Source: Olavius algarvensis Delta 4 endosymbiont (GTDB taxonomy: Bacteria; Desulfobacterota; Desulfobacteria; Desulfobacterales; CAJINA01). From it: a DNA stretch of 64,000 nucleotides. Positions 50,721 through 60,288 of this stretch are shown in pieces. How positions within the stretch are numbered: position 1 is the stretch's first letter; every line of letters begins with the position of its first letter. The position numbers and the translations under genes are program-made. The notes under the pieces were generated by a model, which worked only from the letters and a program-made list of their open reading frames with translations, made no database searches and was not told where the DNA came from. The DNA is taken from positions 1 to 64,000 of the forward strand of contig CAJINA010000231.1 of NCBI GenBank assembly GCA_905176665.1, in the 5' to 3' direction.

Positions 50721-51884
50721 ATGCAGGCTGAATCGGATTTCTCCAGGTATCCCGTTCTTGTTGCGGAAGACGACAAGGTGTCCCGGGTATTCCTTGAAAA
50801 AACCCTCAGCCAGATCGGGTATCGCGTTACCACTGTTCACAACGGGGTGGAAGCGATGGCCGTCATTCAGCGGCAGTTCTTCCCCATCCTGGTAACCGAT
50901 TGGATGATGCCCGAAATGGACGGGCCCGAGTTATGCCGGACGATCCGGAAAGCCAGCCTGCCGGGATATGTCTACATCCTGCTGCTGACCGCGAAAGATG
51001 CCACGGAAGATATCGTCACCGGCCTCGAGTCCGGAGCAGACGACTTTCTCAGAAAACCCTTCATGCAGCCGGAACTCAAGGCGCGTTTATCCACCGGGGT
51101 TAGAATCCTTAATCTGGAAAGAAACCTCAAAAATACCCTGCAGGAGCTAGGGACCACTAAAGATATGCTGGTGCAATCGGAAAAGTTGGCCGCCATCGGC
51201 CAACTGGCAGCCGGTCTCGCCCACGAAATCCTCAACCCGACCAATATCATCTCTATGCGCCTGCATCTTTTAAAGATGACCGAAGCGCTGTCATCTCACG
51301 GCCGGGAGGCTATCGGTACCTGCAAGGAGCAGTTGGAGCGGATCGTTCATATCACCAAAAGTCTCGGCAAGTTCTCCCGCGAACCTTGCAAATCGATAGC
51401 GCCGACGGACGTCAACGACCTGGTTTTCCATATTCTGCACCTGATGGGGCCGCAGCTCAATTTTGAGGATATCAACACCAGCACCGGTCTTTCCAATGCC
51501 CTGCCCTTGATTTCAGTAGACCGGGAAATGTTCGAAGAGGTAATTCTGAACATTATCTCCAATGCCTTCTCGGCCATGGCCGGCCAGGCTTACAAAGAGC
51601 TGGTCATTGAAACCGATCTGCCCGAGCCGGGACAATGTATCCGCATCCGTATCGCAGACAACGGCCCCGGTATCGACCCGGATTCGCTCGCCAAAGTATT
51701 CGATCCCTATTATTCCACCAAACCGGCAGACCAGGGCACCGGCCTGGGCCTATTTCTTTCTTACGGGATCATCCAGGAGATGGGGGGCCGCCTCTGGGTC
51801 GAAAATAATGAAGGGCCCGGTGCATCATTCTATATTGAATTGCCTATAAACAGTGCTGCCACCTGCGATATCATTCCAACTTGA
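50721..51884 (+). CDS. Receiver-histidine kinase hybrid
   Basis: A 387-residue cytoplasmic protein: N-terminal receiver domain (residues 8-125; phospho-Asp in ILVTDWMMPEMDG, Lys in FLRKPFMQPELKARL), a coiled-coil linker (LERNLKNTLQELGTTKDML), a HisKA domain with the His in AAGLAHEILNPTNIISM and a HATPase (IADNGPGID, DQGTGLGLFLSYGI). It lacks a sensor domain, so its receiver probably takes phosphate or signal from another kinase. It forms a pair with the response regulator that starts 34 bases downstream. Confidence 0.88.
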   Translation: MQAESDFSRYPVLVAEDDKVSRVFLEKTLSQIGYRVTTVHNGVEAMAVIQRQFFPILVTDWMMPEMDGPELCRTIRKASLPGYVYILLLTAKDATEDIVTGLESGADDFLRKPFMQPELKARLSTGVRILNLERNLKNTLQELGTTKDMLVQSEKLAAIGQLAAGLAHEILNPTNIISMRLHLLKMTEALSSHGREAIGTCKEQLERIVHITKSLGKFSREPCKSIAPTDVNDLVFHILHLMGPQLNFEDINTSTGLSNALPLISVDREMFEEVILNIISNAFSAMAGQAYKELVIETDLPEPGQCIRIRIADNGPGIDPDSLAKVFDPYYSTKPADQGTGLGLFLSYGIIQEMGGRLWVENNEGPGASFYIELPINSAATCDIIPT

Positions 51885-51918
51885 ATTTAACCCACGGAGA
51901 GACTATAAAGGCTATATT

Positions 51919-52290
51919 ATGGAAAAAATCCTGGTCGTCGATGATGAAATCGAAGTCTGCCGCGCCCTTGAAGAATTTCTTGCCATAAAGGGCTACCAGG
52001 CTTTTTCCGCCCATAACGGCCAGGAGGCCCTGAATATAGTCCAGGCCGAAAACCCGCACATCGTGCTGCTGGACATTATCATGCCGGGTATGAGCGGGAT
52101 TGAAACCCTTGAAGCCATCAAGAAAAACGCACCTGCTACCGGAGTTGTGATGATAACAGCGGTGACGGATGAAGCCCTGGGCAACCAGGCCCTGCAGCCG
52201 GGAGCGGACGACTTCATCACCAAACCGGTAGGCCTCGACTATTTGGAAACCGTCCTGATGGTTAAAATAGTCGACATCCTGGGGGGATAA
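51919..52290 (+). CDS. Single-domain response regulator
   Basis: A 123-residue CheY-like receiver: KILVVDDEIEVCRALEEFL, phospho-Asp in IVLLDIIMPGMSG, Thr in VVMITAVTD and Lys in FITKPVGLDYLETVL. There is no output domain, so signalling is by protein contact or phosphotransfer. The start ATG 51919 is preferred over the upstream open frame to 51853. It is co-transcribed with the hybrid kinase gene before it. Confidence 0.9.
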   Translation: MEKILVVDDEIEVCRALEEFLAIKGYQAFSAHNGQEALNIVQAENPHIVLLDIIMPGMSGIETLEAIKKNAPATGVVMITAVTDEALGNQALQPGADDFITKPVGLDYLETVLMVKIVDILGG

Positions 52291-52433
52291 CGCTGCTCAA
52301 GTTGCTGCGGAGACCCCTTTGTTGCCCGCCCCGGACAATCCTGTTCGAATGTTGCGCTGCCGGCCTGTGTAAAACCCCCTTTGCCCCAATGGGACGCCAC
52401 CAATGAAGCAGTGAATGTCAAAGAGGAACTTTT

Positions 52434-54188
52434 ATGTCGAATTCAGCCTTCAAAACCGCAACCTTGTCTGCCGCCGCCATTGTAGGCCTTGCTTCGGTCG
52501 TTTTCGCAGGTGATGCCGCGGCCACTGAAATTTCCTGGGGCTTTCTAATCATCGGCCTGCTGGGAGGCCTGGCGCTGTTTATCTACGGCATGGAGCAGAT
52601 GAGCGATGGTATGAAGAAAACAGCCGGGGATCAGATGCGTTCGATTCTCGCCGCCCTGACGCACAATCAACTGCTCGGCCTGGCCGTAGGAACCTTTGTT
52701 ACCATGGTGATCCAGTCGAGTTCGGCCACCACGGTTATGCTGGTGAGTTTTGTGCAGGCCGGCCTGATGAATTTTACCCAGTGTCTGGGCGTCATCCTTG
52801 GTGGTGGTATCGGCACCACCGTCACCGCCCAGCTGATTGCTTTTAAATTAACCGATTATGCCCTGTTGATGGTATTTATCGGTGCCGTCCTGCGTATGTT
52901 CGCCAAAACCGAACGCATGCGCAATATCGGTGACATCATCCTGGGGTTTGGGATTCTGTTTTACGGGATGAAACTGATGAGTGACAGCATGAAACCACTG
53001 CGGATGTTTCCGGCATTTATCGATCTTTTGAAAGGCCTGGAAAACCCGTTTCTCGGCTTACTGGTGGGAACGGTGTTGACCGCCCTGATTCAAAGCAGCA
53101 GTGCCTTCACCGGCATCCTCATCGTGCTGGCCCAACAAAACCTGATTACCCTGGAAGCCGGCATCCCCATGATCTTCGGGGCCAACATCGGCACCTGCAT
53201 CACCGCGGGTCTGGCGAGCATCGGCACCACCCGGGAGGCCAAGCGGGTGGCCCTGGCCCACGTAATTTTCAAGATTGCCGGCGTGGTACTGTTCATCTTC
53301 TGGATCCCCGCCTTTGCCGACCCGATCCGTACGCTCGGGGCCGGGTTCAGTTCAGGCACGGCCCGCGACATTGCCAATGCCCACACGGTCTTCAATGTCA
53401 GCATCGGATTTCTCTTTCTCCCGGCCACGGCCCTATTCGGCCGGCTTATTACTACCCTGTTACCCGAAAGGCCAACCAATCCGGCTTTTGAACTCAACAC
53501 CCGGCACATCGACGATCGGCAGATCGTGAACCCGCCCGTAGCCATCGAACTGGCCCGGGCCGAGATTTCTCGGGTGGCCCTGCTCCTGGGGCGGATGCAG
53601 CGCTCCATCATCATTCCGTTTTTCTCCGAAGAAGAACGAAAGGATGAAATTTTCCCCAGCCTCTCCCTGCTGGAAGGCATCGACTTGCGGGAACGGAAGA
53701 TCAATTTTTTACAAGAGAAAATTAAAGCCTACCTTCTGAAAGTCGGCCAGCAGCCGCTCTCCCAAAAGCAATCCGATGAAATTTACGGGATGATCTCGAT
53801 CGTCAAGGATATGGAGAGCCTCGGAGACCTTATCCATCGCAACATGGTGCCCCTCATTCCTAAAAAACATGCCCTGGAAACCGACTTTTCAGATGAGGGC
53901 CAGGAAGAGTTGATGATCTACCACGAAAAGGTCTGCAAACAGCTATTCCTGCTGAAGGAAGCCTTTTCCGAACGCAACCCGGAAAAAGCCCGGGAAATCA
54001 TGCTGGGAGAACGCAAGTACCTGGACCTGGAGTCCCAGTACCGCATCCGACACCTGCAGCGCCTGCTCCACCAACGCAACGAATCGCTGGAAACCCATGA
54101 AGTCCACATGGAATTGATGGACCTGATGAAACAGATTATCGTCTACTCGTCCAACATCGCCAAAACCTTTGTAACCTCAACCTTATAA
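52434..54188 (+). CDS. Na/Pi-cotransporter family protein with PhoU-like tail
   Basis: A 584-residue membrane protein with about nine helices. The two inverted Na_Pi_cotrans repeats each carry the substrate-binding QSSS motif (VIQSSSATTVMLVSF and LIQSSSAFTGILIVL). After residue 400 comes a cytoplasmic helical PhoU-like domain of about 180 residues (EEERKDEIFPSLSLLEG…). It should move phosphate with sodium, with the tail sensing or regulating. It lies 143 bases after the response regulator, same strand, and may be a separate unit. Confidence 0.88.
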   Translation: MSNSAFKTATLSAAAIVGLASVVFAGDAAATEISWGFLIIGLLGGLALFIYGMEQMSDGMKKTAGDQMRSILAALTHNQLLGLAVGTFVTMVIQSSSATTVMLVSFVQAGLMNFTQCLGVILGGGIGTTVTAQLIAFKLTDYALLMVFIGAVLRMFAKTERMRNIGDIILGFGILFYGMKLMSDSMKPLRMFPAFIDLLKGLENPFLGLLVGTVLTALIQSSSAFTGILIVLAQQNLITLEAGIPMIFGANIGTCITAGLASIGTTREAKRVALAHVIFKIAGVVLFIFWIPAFADPIRTLGAGFSSGTARDIANAHTVFNVSIGFLFLPATALFGRLITTLLPERPTNPAFELNTRHIDDRQIVNPPVAIELARAEISRVALLLGRMQRSIIIPFFSEEERKDEIFPSLSLLEGIDLRERKINFLQEKIKAYLLKVGQQPLSQKQSDEIYGMISIVKDMESLGDLIHRNMVPLIPKKHALETDFSDEGQEELMIYHEKVCKQLFLLKEAFSERNPEKAREIMLGERKYLDLESQYRIRHLQRLLHQRNESLETHEVHMELMDLMKQIIVYSSNIAKTFVTSTL

Positions 54189-54207
54189 CCCGCAACTCCC
54201 GGGCTTA

Positions 54208-55233
54208 TCAGGCGATCGGCGGCGGCGAATAAAGCACATGGCCGGAAACGGTTTTGATATCCACCGTACCGGTCATCACCATGGCTTGGATCAACTCGGT
54301 CTGGATGGTTTCCAGATAGGTTTGGACACCCTCCTTCAGCCCGCCCATGGCCGCCACGGAAAACGGCCGGCCGATCATCACGGCATCGGCGCCCAGGGCA
54401 ATCAGTTTCAAGACATCGGCACCGGAGCGCACACCGCCGTCGGCCAGGATTGCCAAACGGCCGTAAACGGCGTCCACCAGAGCCGGCAGCACCCGGGCAG
54501 CGCCCGGCGTATGGTCCATCACCCGGCCCCCGTGATTGGAAACCACAATGGCATCAGCCCCGGCATCAACCGCCAGGCGAGCCTGACCCGGGGTCATGAC
54601 GCCCTTGAGAATGAATTTCATCGAAGTACTCTTGATAATCTTTGCCAGTTCCTCGGCGGGCTTGGGGGTTACCGGTCGCCCCATCTTGGCCAGGGTCACC
54701 AGACCGGCGGCGTCGATGTCGATCCCGACGATGCGTGCCCCGGTTTTCTCCGCCTTTTCCAGTTTTTCATACAGTTCCCGGTCCTCCCACGGTTTGATGA
54801 AGGGAATCCCCTGACCGCCGCATTTTTCGATGGCGGTAAATCCTGCTTGGTGAATGAAATCCGGTACGCCGTCACCGGTACATCCCAGGGTGCCGGCGGC
54901 CACACAGCCTTCCAGGACAGCCTGGATATAATCCTCTTCGGAAATCTGACCACCCATGTTGAACGAAACCCCGCCGATGGGTGCGGCCAGGATCGGCAGC
55001 GCCAGGTCCTGGCCCAACAGGTTGACCGCGGTATCCGGGTCGGTGATATCGTGGATCAGGCGCATATTGAACTTCACCTCGGCCAGGGCGGCCATATTGT
55101 CTTTAAAAGAGGCGGCCGTTCCCAGTCCGCCCATGCCCGGCACTTCTCCAGCGCACACTTTACCGTCACAAACCGGGCAAACCCGGCAATAGCCCTTCAT
55201 CAGTTCCCGCGCTTTGTCCCGTATTTCTTTCAT
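54208..55233 (-). CDS. FMN-dependent 2-hydroxy-acid oxidase/dehydrogenase family protein
   Basis: A 341-residue TIM-barrel flavoprotein. The FMN/substrate site VSNHGGRVMDHTPG, LADGGVRSGADVLKLIALGAD and MIGRP are intact, as is LPILAAPIGG. The N-terminus has CRVCPVCDGKVCAGEVPGMGG, a Cys cluster found in the anaerobic subgroup and not in lactate oxidase; it may bind Fe-S. The substrate (lactate, glycolate or another 2-hydroxy acid) is unsure. GGAGGATGGA precedes ATG 55233. It is convergent with the Na/Pi transporter, 19 bases apart. Confidence 0.82.
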   Translation of the reverse strand: MKEIRDKARELMKGYCRVCPVCDGKVCAGEVPGMGGLGTAASFKDNMAALAEVKFNMRLIHDITDPDTAVNLLGQDLALPILAAPIGGVSFNMGGQISEEDYIQAVLEGCVAAGTLGCTGDGVPDFIHQAGFTAIEKCGGQGIPFIKPWEDRELYEKLEKAEKTGARIVGIDIDAAGLVTLAKMGRPVTPKPAEELAKIIKSTSMKFILKGVMTPGQARLAVDAGADAIVVSNHGGRVMDHTPGAARVLPALVDAVYGRLAILADGGVRSGADVLKLIALGADAVMIGRPFSVAAMGGLKEGVQTYLETIQTELIQAMVMTGTVDIKTVSGHVLYSPPPIA

Positions 55234-55373
55234 TCCATCCTCCAGCGCAAAACATCACTGTCCCATATCCAATTAGGCCTTGCGCTCCATTTGGTTTACT
55301 GCAAATTAGCAGGCGAAGCGCCTTCATCCAGAGAATTGGGCCATAATAATTGGATATTCGGTTTTAAGTTATA

Positions 55374-56030
55374 TCAATATTTCCAACCCAAAAGCCCCAT
55401 CGTGAGAGCATTGGCCACAATCGCAATGACATACAGGCTGCTGACCACGATAATCTTGGTTTTCATCTTCTGCAGCCCGATGACGATGATGGCTGCCACG
55501 TAGAAATGGAAATAGCCGAACAGGAATATCAGCCAGACCCCCTTGAAGGAGCGGTGCCACCAGGGATATTCCCAGACCAGGTGACCGCCCATGTTCAGCA
55601 GGCACTCCACGAACACGCAAAACACCGAGTAGCCGATGGCCCAGAACCAGCGGTCCGGAATCCCCAGAATCCGGTCCTCCCGGTTTTCCGACAGGGTGTT
55701 GTAAAAGATGATCCCGGAGATGGCAAACATGAACATAATCTCGATGTTCCAGCCGACCATGGTCCTAAGGGCCGTCTCGCCCGGTGCCGTCCACATGGCA
55801 CTGCGTTGCGTGAGGTGGAACACCCATCCGTTCCAGGTCTCGTTGATAAAATCCATGCCGAACACGGTCAGGCCCGCGAGGACCGCGTCCCAGTTGCCGC
55901 TGAGCCGGGCCTTCTTGATTTCCGAGGTGTAAATATAGAACACGATGGCCAGTAGTGGGATTACATACCACTGCAGCGTCGAGAGGTCCCGGATATTTTC
56001 CAAGGCTTGAACTGAGGCTGGTGTAGGCAT
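55374..56030 (-). CDS. Multi-pass membrane protein of unknown function
   Basis: A 218-residue protein with six or seven predicted membrane helices, including WYVIPLLAIVFYIYT, EIMFMFAISGIIFYN, FWAIGYSVFCVFVECLL and LIFLFGYFHFYVAAIIVIGL. It is rich in Trp and aromatic residues (FINETWNGWVFHLTQ, HLVWEYPWWHRSFKGVW), with several His in or near membranes. I do not recognise the family. ATG 56030 follows GGGGGAG, which decides the start over 56069. Confidence 0.65.
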   Translation of the reverse strand: MPTPASVQALENIRDLSTLQWYVIPLLAIVFYIYTSEIKKARLSGNWDAVLAGLTVFGMDFINETWNGWVFHLTQRSAMWTAPGETALRTMVGWNIEIMFMFAISGIIFYNTLSENREDRILGIPDRWFWAIGYSVFCVFVECLLNMGGHLVWEYPWWHRSFKGVWLIFLFGYFHFYVAAIIVIGLQKMKTKIIVVSSLYVIAIVANALTMGLLGWKY

Positions 56031-56147
56031 TTGCAGGCTCCCCCTTAGTCGTTTGCGTTGGGAAAGCACTATGGCAAATCACTCTTTCAAAGTCAATCCA
56101 CGGCCCGGGCCTTTTGTTTGACAGCCAAGGGAGCGCGGGATAGATAA

Positions 56148-56558
56148 ATGGCCATGATGATTAAAGTCGTCGCTGCCTTTCTGGTACATGAAGAAAAAGT
56201 CCTGATCGCCCGCCGTAAAGCACCGCCCCAATTGGCCGGCAAGTGGGAGTTCCCCGGCGGCAAGGTTGAACCGGGGGAAACCCCCGAAGAAAGCCTGGCC
56301 CGGGAAATGGAGGAGGAGTTTGGCATCCGGATCGCGGTTGGTCCTTTCAGCGCCGATAGTTGCCACCATCAGACCGAGTGTAGTTTTCATATCCAAGCCT
56401 ACCGGGCGACCTGGCTGTCCGGTCAACTCGTCCCCATAGCCCACGACCGCTGCGCCTGGGCCGGACCGGACACCCTGCTAACCTATGATCTGCTGCCCGC
56501 GGATGTCGACCTGGCCCACGCCTTGATTAAAAAAGACTTCTTAGGCGCCTCAAGATAA
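56148..56558 (+). CDS. MutT-type NUDIX (deoxy)nucleoside triphosphate pyrophosphohydrolase
   Basis: A 136-residue NUDIX enzyme. The full Nudix box is present from GGKVEPGETPEESLAREM to EEEFGI, with AAFLVHEEKVLIARR before it and AYRATWLSGQ and CAWAGPDTL after. It resembles the MutT/8-oxo-dGTP diphosphatase-like group that cleans oxidised nucleotides. It is divergent from the membrane protein gene at 56030 and convergent with amt. Confidence 0.88.
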   Translation: MAMMIKVVAAFLVHEEKVLIARRKAPPQLAGKWEFPGGKVEPGETPEESLAREMEEEFGIRIAVGPFSADSCHHQTECSFHIQAYRATWLSGQLVPIAHDRCAWAGPDTLLTYDLLPADVDLAHALIKKDFLGASR

Positions 56559-56572
56559 GGTTTGCAGCGGTC

Positions 56573-56611
56573 ATAACAAAAGACCCGGGTGCAACCTGCA
56601 CACCCGGGTCT
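56573..56611 (-). terminator. Rho-independent terminator of amt
   Basis: AGACCCGGGTG (56581-56591) pairs perfectly with CACCCGGGTCT (56601-56611). On the minus strand the hairpin is followed by TTTTGTTA, so it terminates amt; it may work poorly in the plus direction, where T is scarce. Confidence 0.82.
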
Positions 56612-56653
56612 ACTGGTACCGCTCGGGGGGGGATTGTTACGTCCCTTTGTGGT

Positions 56654-58069
56654 TTAAACTCCTTCGGTTTGGGGAGCAGTCGAAGAAAGTCCGGCAGCAG
56701 CGGCTGCCGGCTGCATACCGGCCATGGATTCAGAAAGCCCTGATCCGCCGTACGTCATAACCTCGAAGTCGGGATAGGCATTACCGCCGTGTTCGGTGAT
56801 ATCCAATCCGGCCAGTTCTTCTTCCGGGCTGACCCGGAGACCGACAGTCTTGTCGATCAGCTTGAACAACAGGAAGGCCGCCGGGAATACCCACAGAAAA
56901 CAGGCGCTGATGCCTAGAAGCTGGACGCCGATGATCTTGGCGGTGGTCCCGCCGATGTTGAAGATCCCGGCTGCCAGAGTGCCCCAGGCCCCGCAGACAC
57001 CGTGGACGGAAATGGCTCCTACCGGGTCGTCGACTTTAATCTTGTCGAAGAAGATGACCGAGAAGACAACCAGGACGCCGGCCACCAGGCCGATAATGAT
57101 GGCACTGTTGGGGGTTACATTGGCACAGCCGGCGGTGATCCCAACCAGGCCGGCCAGGGCACCGTTCAAGCTCATGCCGATTTCTGATTTGCCGAACTTG
57201 ATCCAGGAAGTAGCCAGGGCGGCGATGGCGCCGGCCGCAGCTGCCAGGTTCGTGTTAACGAAGATCATGGCGATGCTCTTGTCGGCGGTGGTGGTGGATC
57301 CGGGGTTGAATCCGAACCAGCCCAGCCAGAGGATGAACACCCCCAGGGCCGCCAACGGCATGTTGTGACCCAGGATCGGTTTGATTTTCCCGTCTTTGGT
57401 ATATTTACCCAGACGGGGACCAAGTACGATGGCACCGGCGAGGGCCGCCCAGCCGCCCACGGAATGAACCACGGTGGAACCGGCAAAATCAATGAACCCG
57501 AAGCCTTCCAGCCAGCCGCTGCCGTTAAACAGGCTGCCCCAGGCCCAGCTGCCAAACACAGGGTAGATAAGACCACTGATGAAAATACTGTAGAAAATAT
57601 ACCCCTGGAACTTGGTCCGTTCCGCCATGGCGCCGGATACGATCGTGGCGGCCGTAGCGGCAAACACCACCTGGAACATCCAGAATGCCAGCACCCAGGG
57701 ATCACCATCCGGAGCAAAGTCGCTCAGGAAAAATCCCGAGGTACCGAACCAGCCGGTCTGGCTGGCCCCGAACATCAGGCCGAAACCCACCGCCCAGAAG
57801 GCGATGCTGCCGATGGAAAAATCCATCAGGTTCTTCATCATGATATTGACCGCGTTTTTAGCGCGGGTGAAACCGGCCTCTACCATGGCAAAGCCGGCCT
57901 GCATAAAAAACACCAAGCAGGCGGCAACCAGCGTCCACAAGTAATTGGCATGGCTCTGCACCAGGTCAATGGCCGCTTTGTTGGAAAGAATCGTCGGCTC
58001 GGGGTCACCGGCCCAAACATAAGTGCAACTCAGGGCTGTTATCAGCAGCGATAGAATAAGTTTCCGCAT
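56654..58069 (-). CDS. amt: Ammonium transporter
   Basis: A 471-residue protein with a signal-like N-terminus followed by the eleven-helix Amt/MEP fold. AGFAMVEAGFTRAKNAVNIMMKNLMDFSIG is typical of Amt helix 1-2; pore residues are in FQVVFAATAATIVSGAMAER, DFAGSTVVHSVGG and SVHGVCGAWG (twin His motif). It conducts ammonium. The C-tail has the regulatory GLRVSPEEELAGLDITEHG motif, the site where PII proteins act. A sigma-54 promoter is found 120-136 bases upstream. It is separated from glnB by trxA on the other strand. Confidence 0.93.
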   Translation of the reverse strand: MRKLILSLLITALSCTYVWAGDPEPTILSNKAAIDLVQSHANYLWTLVAACLVFFMQAGFAMVEAGFTRAKNAVNIMMKNLMDFSIGSIAFWAVGFGLMFGASQTGWFGTSGFFLSDFAPDGDPWVLAFWMFQVVFAATAATIVSGAMAERTKFQGYIFYSIFISGLIYPVFGSWAWGSLFNGSGWLEGFGFIDFAGSTVVHSVGGWAALAGAIVLGPRLGKYTKDGKIKPILGHNMPLAALGVFILWLGWFGFNPGSTTTADKSIAMIFVNTNLAAAAGAIAALATSWIKFGKSEIGMSLNGALAGLVGITAGCANVTPNSAIIIGLVAGVLVVFSVIFFDKIKVDDPVGAISVHGVCGAWGTLAAGIFNIGGTTAKIIGVQLLGISACFLWVFPAAFLLFKLIDKTVGLRVSPEEELAGLDITEHGGNAYPDFEVMTYGGSGLSESMAGMQPAAAAAGLSSTAPQTEGV

Positions 58070-58189
58070 TTTTCTGTTCTCCTGTTTGAATCATTAAAAA
58101 GGTGTTTACTTGACATCGTTTTACCGCCCTGGGAGTGAACAGCACCCGATACGCGGGAGCTGCAGTAAAAATCATTGCGCCAGTAGTAG

Positions 58190-58205
58190 AGCAAGGGGTG
58201 TGCCA
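58190..58205 (-). promoter_or_regulatory. Sigma-54 promoter of amt
   Basis: On the minus strand this reads TGGCACACCCCTTGCT, a full match to the TGGCAC-N5-TTGCW consensus, with GG and GC ten bases apart. It is about 121 bases upstream of the amt start. Control by an NtrC-like activator is expected; no clear NtrC half-sites were seen in the AT-rich stretch beyond it (58206-58340). Confidence 0.82.
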
Positions 58206-58488
58206 AACTTTTTTAAACCTGCATGAAGTGCGTAACAATTTGTATATATTGAATTATTATAAATATTAGAGGATGGCAGAGCAAAAATACAAAAAGAACA
58301 AATTAGTAATATTGTTTACTATGAATACATATTTATAATTTTTCTTGACCATAAAGTTCCCGCTATATGCAGTTCCGCCGGCTCCAGTTGGCGTTGACAA
58401 GGAGAGATCCGGTGCCTATTTTTCCCGGAACGGAAAATACCACCTCGCCGATGCACGGCGCCAATCCCAATTATATGCAGGAGAAAAA

Positions 58489-58845
58489 ATGGCCGACTCT
58501 TTTATGGAAATTACAGATGAGAACTTTGAAGCAGAAGTAGTAGGATCAGAAAAACCGGTAATCGTTGATTTCTGGGCCCCCTGGTGCGGCCCCTGCAAAG
58601 CCATCGGCCCCATGCTTGAAGACCTGGCCGTAACCTACGGCGACCAGATGGTTTTTTCCAAGTGCAATGTGGATGACAACCCGGTAACGCCCGGGAAATT
58701 TGGCATTAAGTCAATCCCGACCCTGATTTTTTTCAAAGATGGTAAAGTGATGGAACAGATTACCGGGATGGTGGCGCGCCAGAAAGTGGAGGAGTCGATA
58801 AAAGGTGTCCTGGACGGAAAGGGCGGCTCCCCGTTTGTCTCTTAA
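58489..58845 (+). CDS. trxA: Thioredoxin
   Basis: A 118-residue thioredoxin: ITDENFEAEVVGSEKPVIVDFWAPWCGPCK with the WCGPC redox site, then cis-Pro in IKSIPTLIFFKDG. ATG 58489 follows GGAG; the frame opens to 58345. It is a general cytoplasmic disulfide reductant. It lies between amt and glnB but on the opposite strand, so it interrupts the normal PII-amt neighbourhood. Confidence 0.92.
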   Translation: MADSFMEITDENFEAEVVGSEKPVIVDFWAPWCGPCKAIGPMLEDLAVTYGDQMVFSKCNVDDNPVTPGKFGIKSIPTLIFFKDGKVMEQITGMVARQKVEESIKGVLDGKGGSPFVS

Positions 58846-58923
58846 ATCGATCACCGCGATAAATTCACGTGTGTGCGGGTCCCGCCCCACCCAGGATGGA
58901 GCGGGAGCCGCGCAGCGGGAACC

Positions 58924-59262
<339 letters not shown>

Positions 59263-59311
59263 TTAAAGCCTCCAAAATTTCAATGTGTGTTCCCAGGGTA
59301 CCTCGCTTAAT

Positions 59312-59327
59312 AGCAATGGGCATGCCA
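59312..59327 (-). promoter_or_regulatory. Sigma-54 promoter of glnB
   Basis: On the minus strand this reads TGGCATGCCCATTGCT, with GG and GC ten bases apart and TTGCT at the -12 end. It differs from the amt site mainly in the middle. It lies 50 bases upstream of the glnB start, so the leader should be about 38 bases. Confidence 0.8.
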
Positions 59328-59578
59328 GCCGATTTAGAAAAAAGTAATATAGCCATAACTATTTATTATTAAAAGATATAACCTTTGATATCGACCAAGA
59401 CCACCCCTCGATAATTAAAGTACATATATGCAACATAGATATCATTTGGTTTCAAATATGTAACATGAGTTCGAGTCCGGCCGCATCTTCCCGAATGCCG
59501 GCACCGCCCTCTTGCACACTGCCAAAAAATTTTCTATATTAGTGAAATCCCTGCAAACAACAAAGGTGGGCCGCCGCC

Positions 59579-59914
59579 ATGATAGAAAAAGAAAAAGCCG
59601 AAACAATCCTCGCCGAAATCCGACAACAGGTCAAAGCGGGCAATACAGACAGCATCTCTTTTTCCTCACAAACAATATTGTGGATGGCTGAGAGCCTGGT
59701 AGAAGCCATAGCCGAAGTAGGAAAGGTCCAGGAGCAAAAGGAAGCCGCCCTCCGGGAAATTACCGCCAAACATGAACGGACTGCAGATGAATTAAAAACC
59801 CTGAAGGAAGATTACTTTAAGCTCACGCAGGAATTCAGAAAGCATGAAACCAGTGGCATCGCCATGGAATCGAAGGAAAAACTGCTTAAAAAATGGCGCC
59901 GTGAATCAAAATAG
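59579..59914 (+). CDS. Small coiled-coil protein of unknown function
   Basis: A 111-residue, charged and helical protein. Residues 44-95 form a probable coiled coil (EAIAEVGKVQEQKEAALREITAKHERTADELKTLKEDYFKL). No signal or membrane segment. No family is recognised. It starts in AT-rich surroundings (59330-59420) and precedes the riboswitch region by 200 bases. Confidence 0.55.
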   Translation: MIEKEKAETILAEIRQQVKAGNTDSISFSSQTILWMAESLVEAIAEVGKVQEQKEAALREITAKHERTADELKTLKEDYFKLTQEFRKHETSGIAMESKEKLLKKWRRESK

Positions 59915-60116
59915 AGCGCCAATTCTGCGACACACCGCCCACCCGCCCCCTTTTTGCAAAATGCGCTAATCGTTTTGCAAATTGCAACGATTATCGCCCT
60001 TCAATTGGCAACCATTCTATGCCCTTACCTATCAAGAGGCTGATTTAATGCGTCTTTTCAAATTCATCTTTTTTGGCACCCATCTTGCTCAATCAAATCA
60101 GCAGTAGTTCCATTTA

Positions 60117-60190
60117 TTGATAAAGCCAAACCCACCGGGAGGTGGGGGCGGAAAGCCACGGGTCTTGAACAGAGACAGCCGGGTTGCCAG
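60117..60190 (+). ncRNA. Cyclic di-GMP-I (GEMM-I) riboswitch aptamer
   Basis: The run GCCAAACC, a CCCACC-GGGA-GGTGGG stem with a GNRA tetraloop, then GCGGAAAGCCACGGGTCT, a short second stem (GTCT with AGAC) and AGCCGGGTTGCC follow the GEMM-I order and spacing. Most GEMM positions match; ACGCAAAGCC of the model is GCGGAAAGCC here and GGCAAACC is GCCAAACC, so a variant ligand (c-di-GMP or a related dinucleotide) cannot be excluded. It lies upstream of a secreted-protein gene, with a terminator between the two. Confidence 0.8.
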
Positions 60191-60203
60191 GGAACCAACA
60201 TCG

Positions 60204-60241
60204 AGCCGATCTGCCCTGGAATTCGGGCATATCGGCTTTTT
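60204..60241 (+). terminator. Rho-independent terminator of the riboswitch expression platform
   Basis: AGCCGAT (60204-60210) pairs with ATCGGCT (60231-60237), and TGCCC with GGGCA inside it, followed by TTTTT. It begins 16 bases after the aptamer and ends 48 bases before the ATG, so ligand binding should switch between termination and read-through. Confidence 0.82.
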
Positions 60242-60288
60242 CTGTTCCGGACGGCAAACGTAACCTGACGTGCCAAAAGGAGTTCAAC

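Noticed and set aside
54238-55503. A 421-residue plus-strand frame
   Set aside because: It is antisense to the 2-hydroxy-acid oxidase gene, which has complete motifs; no ribosome-binding site or family match.
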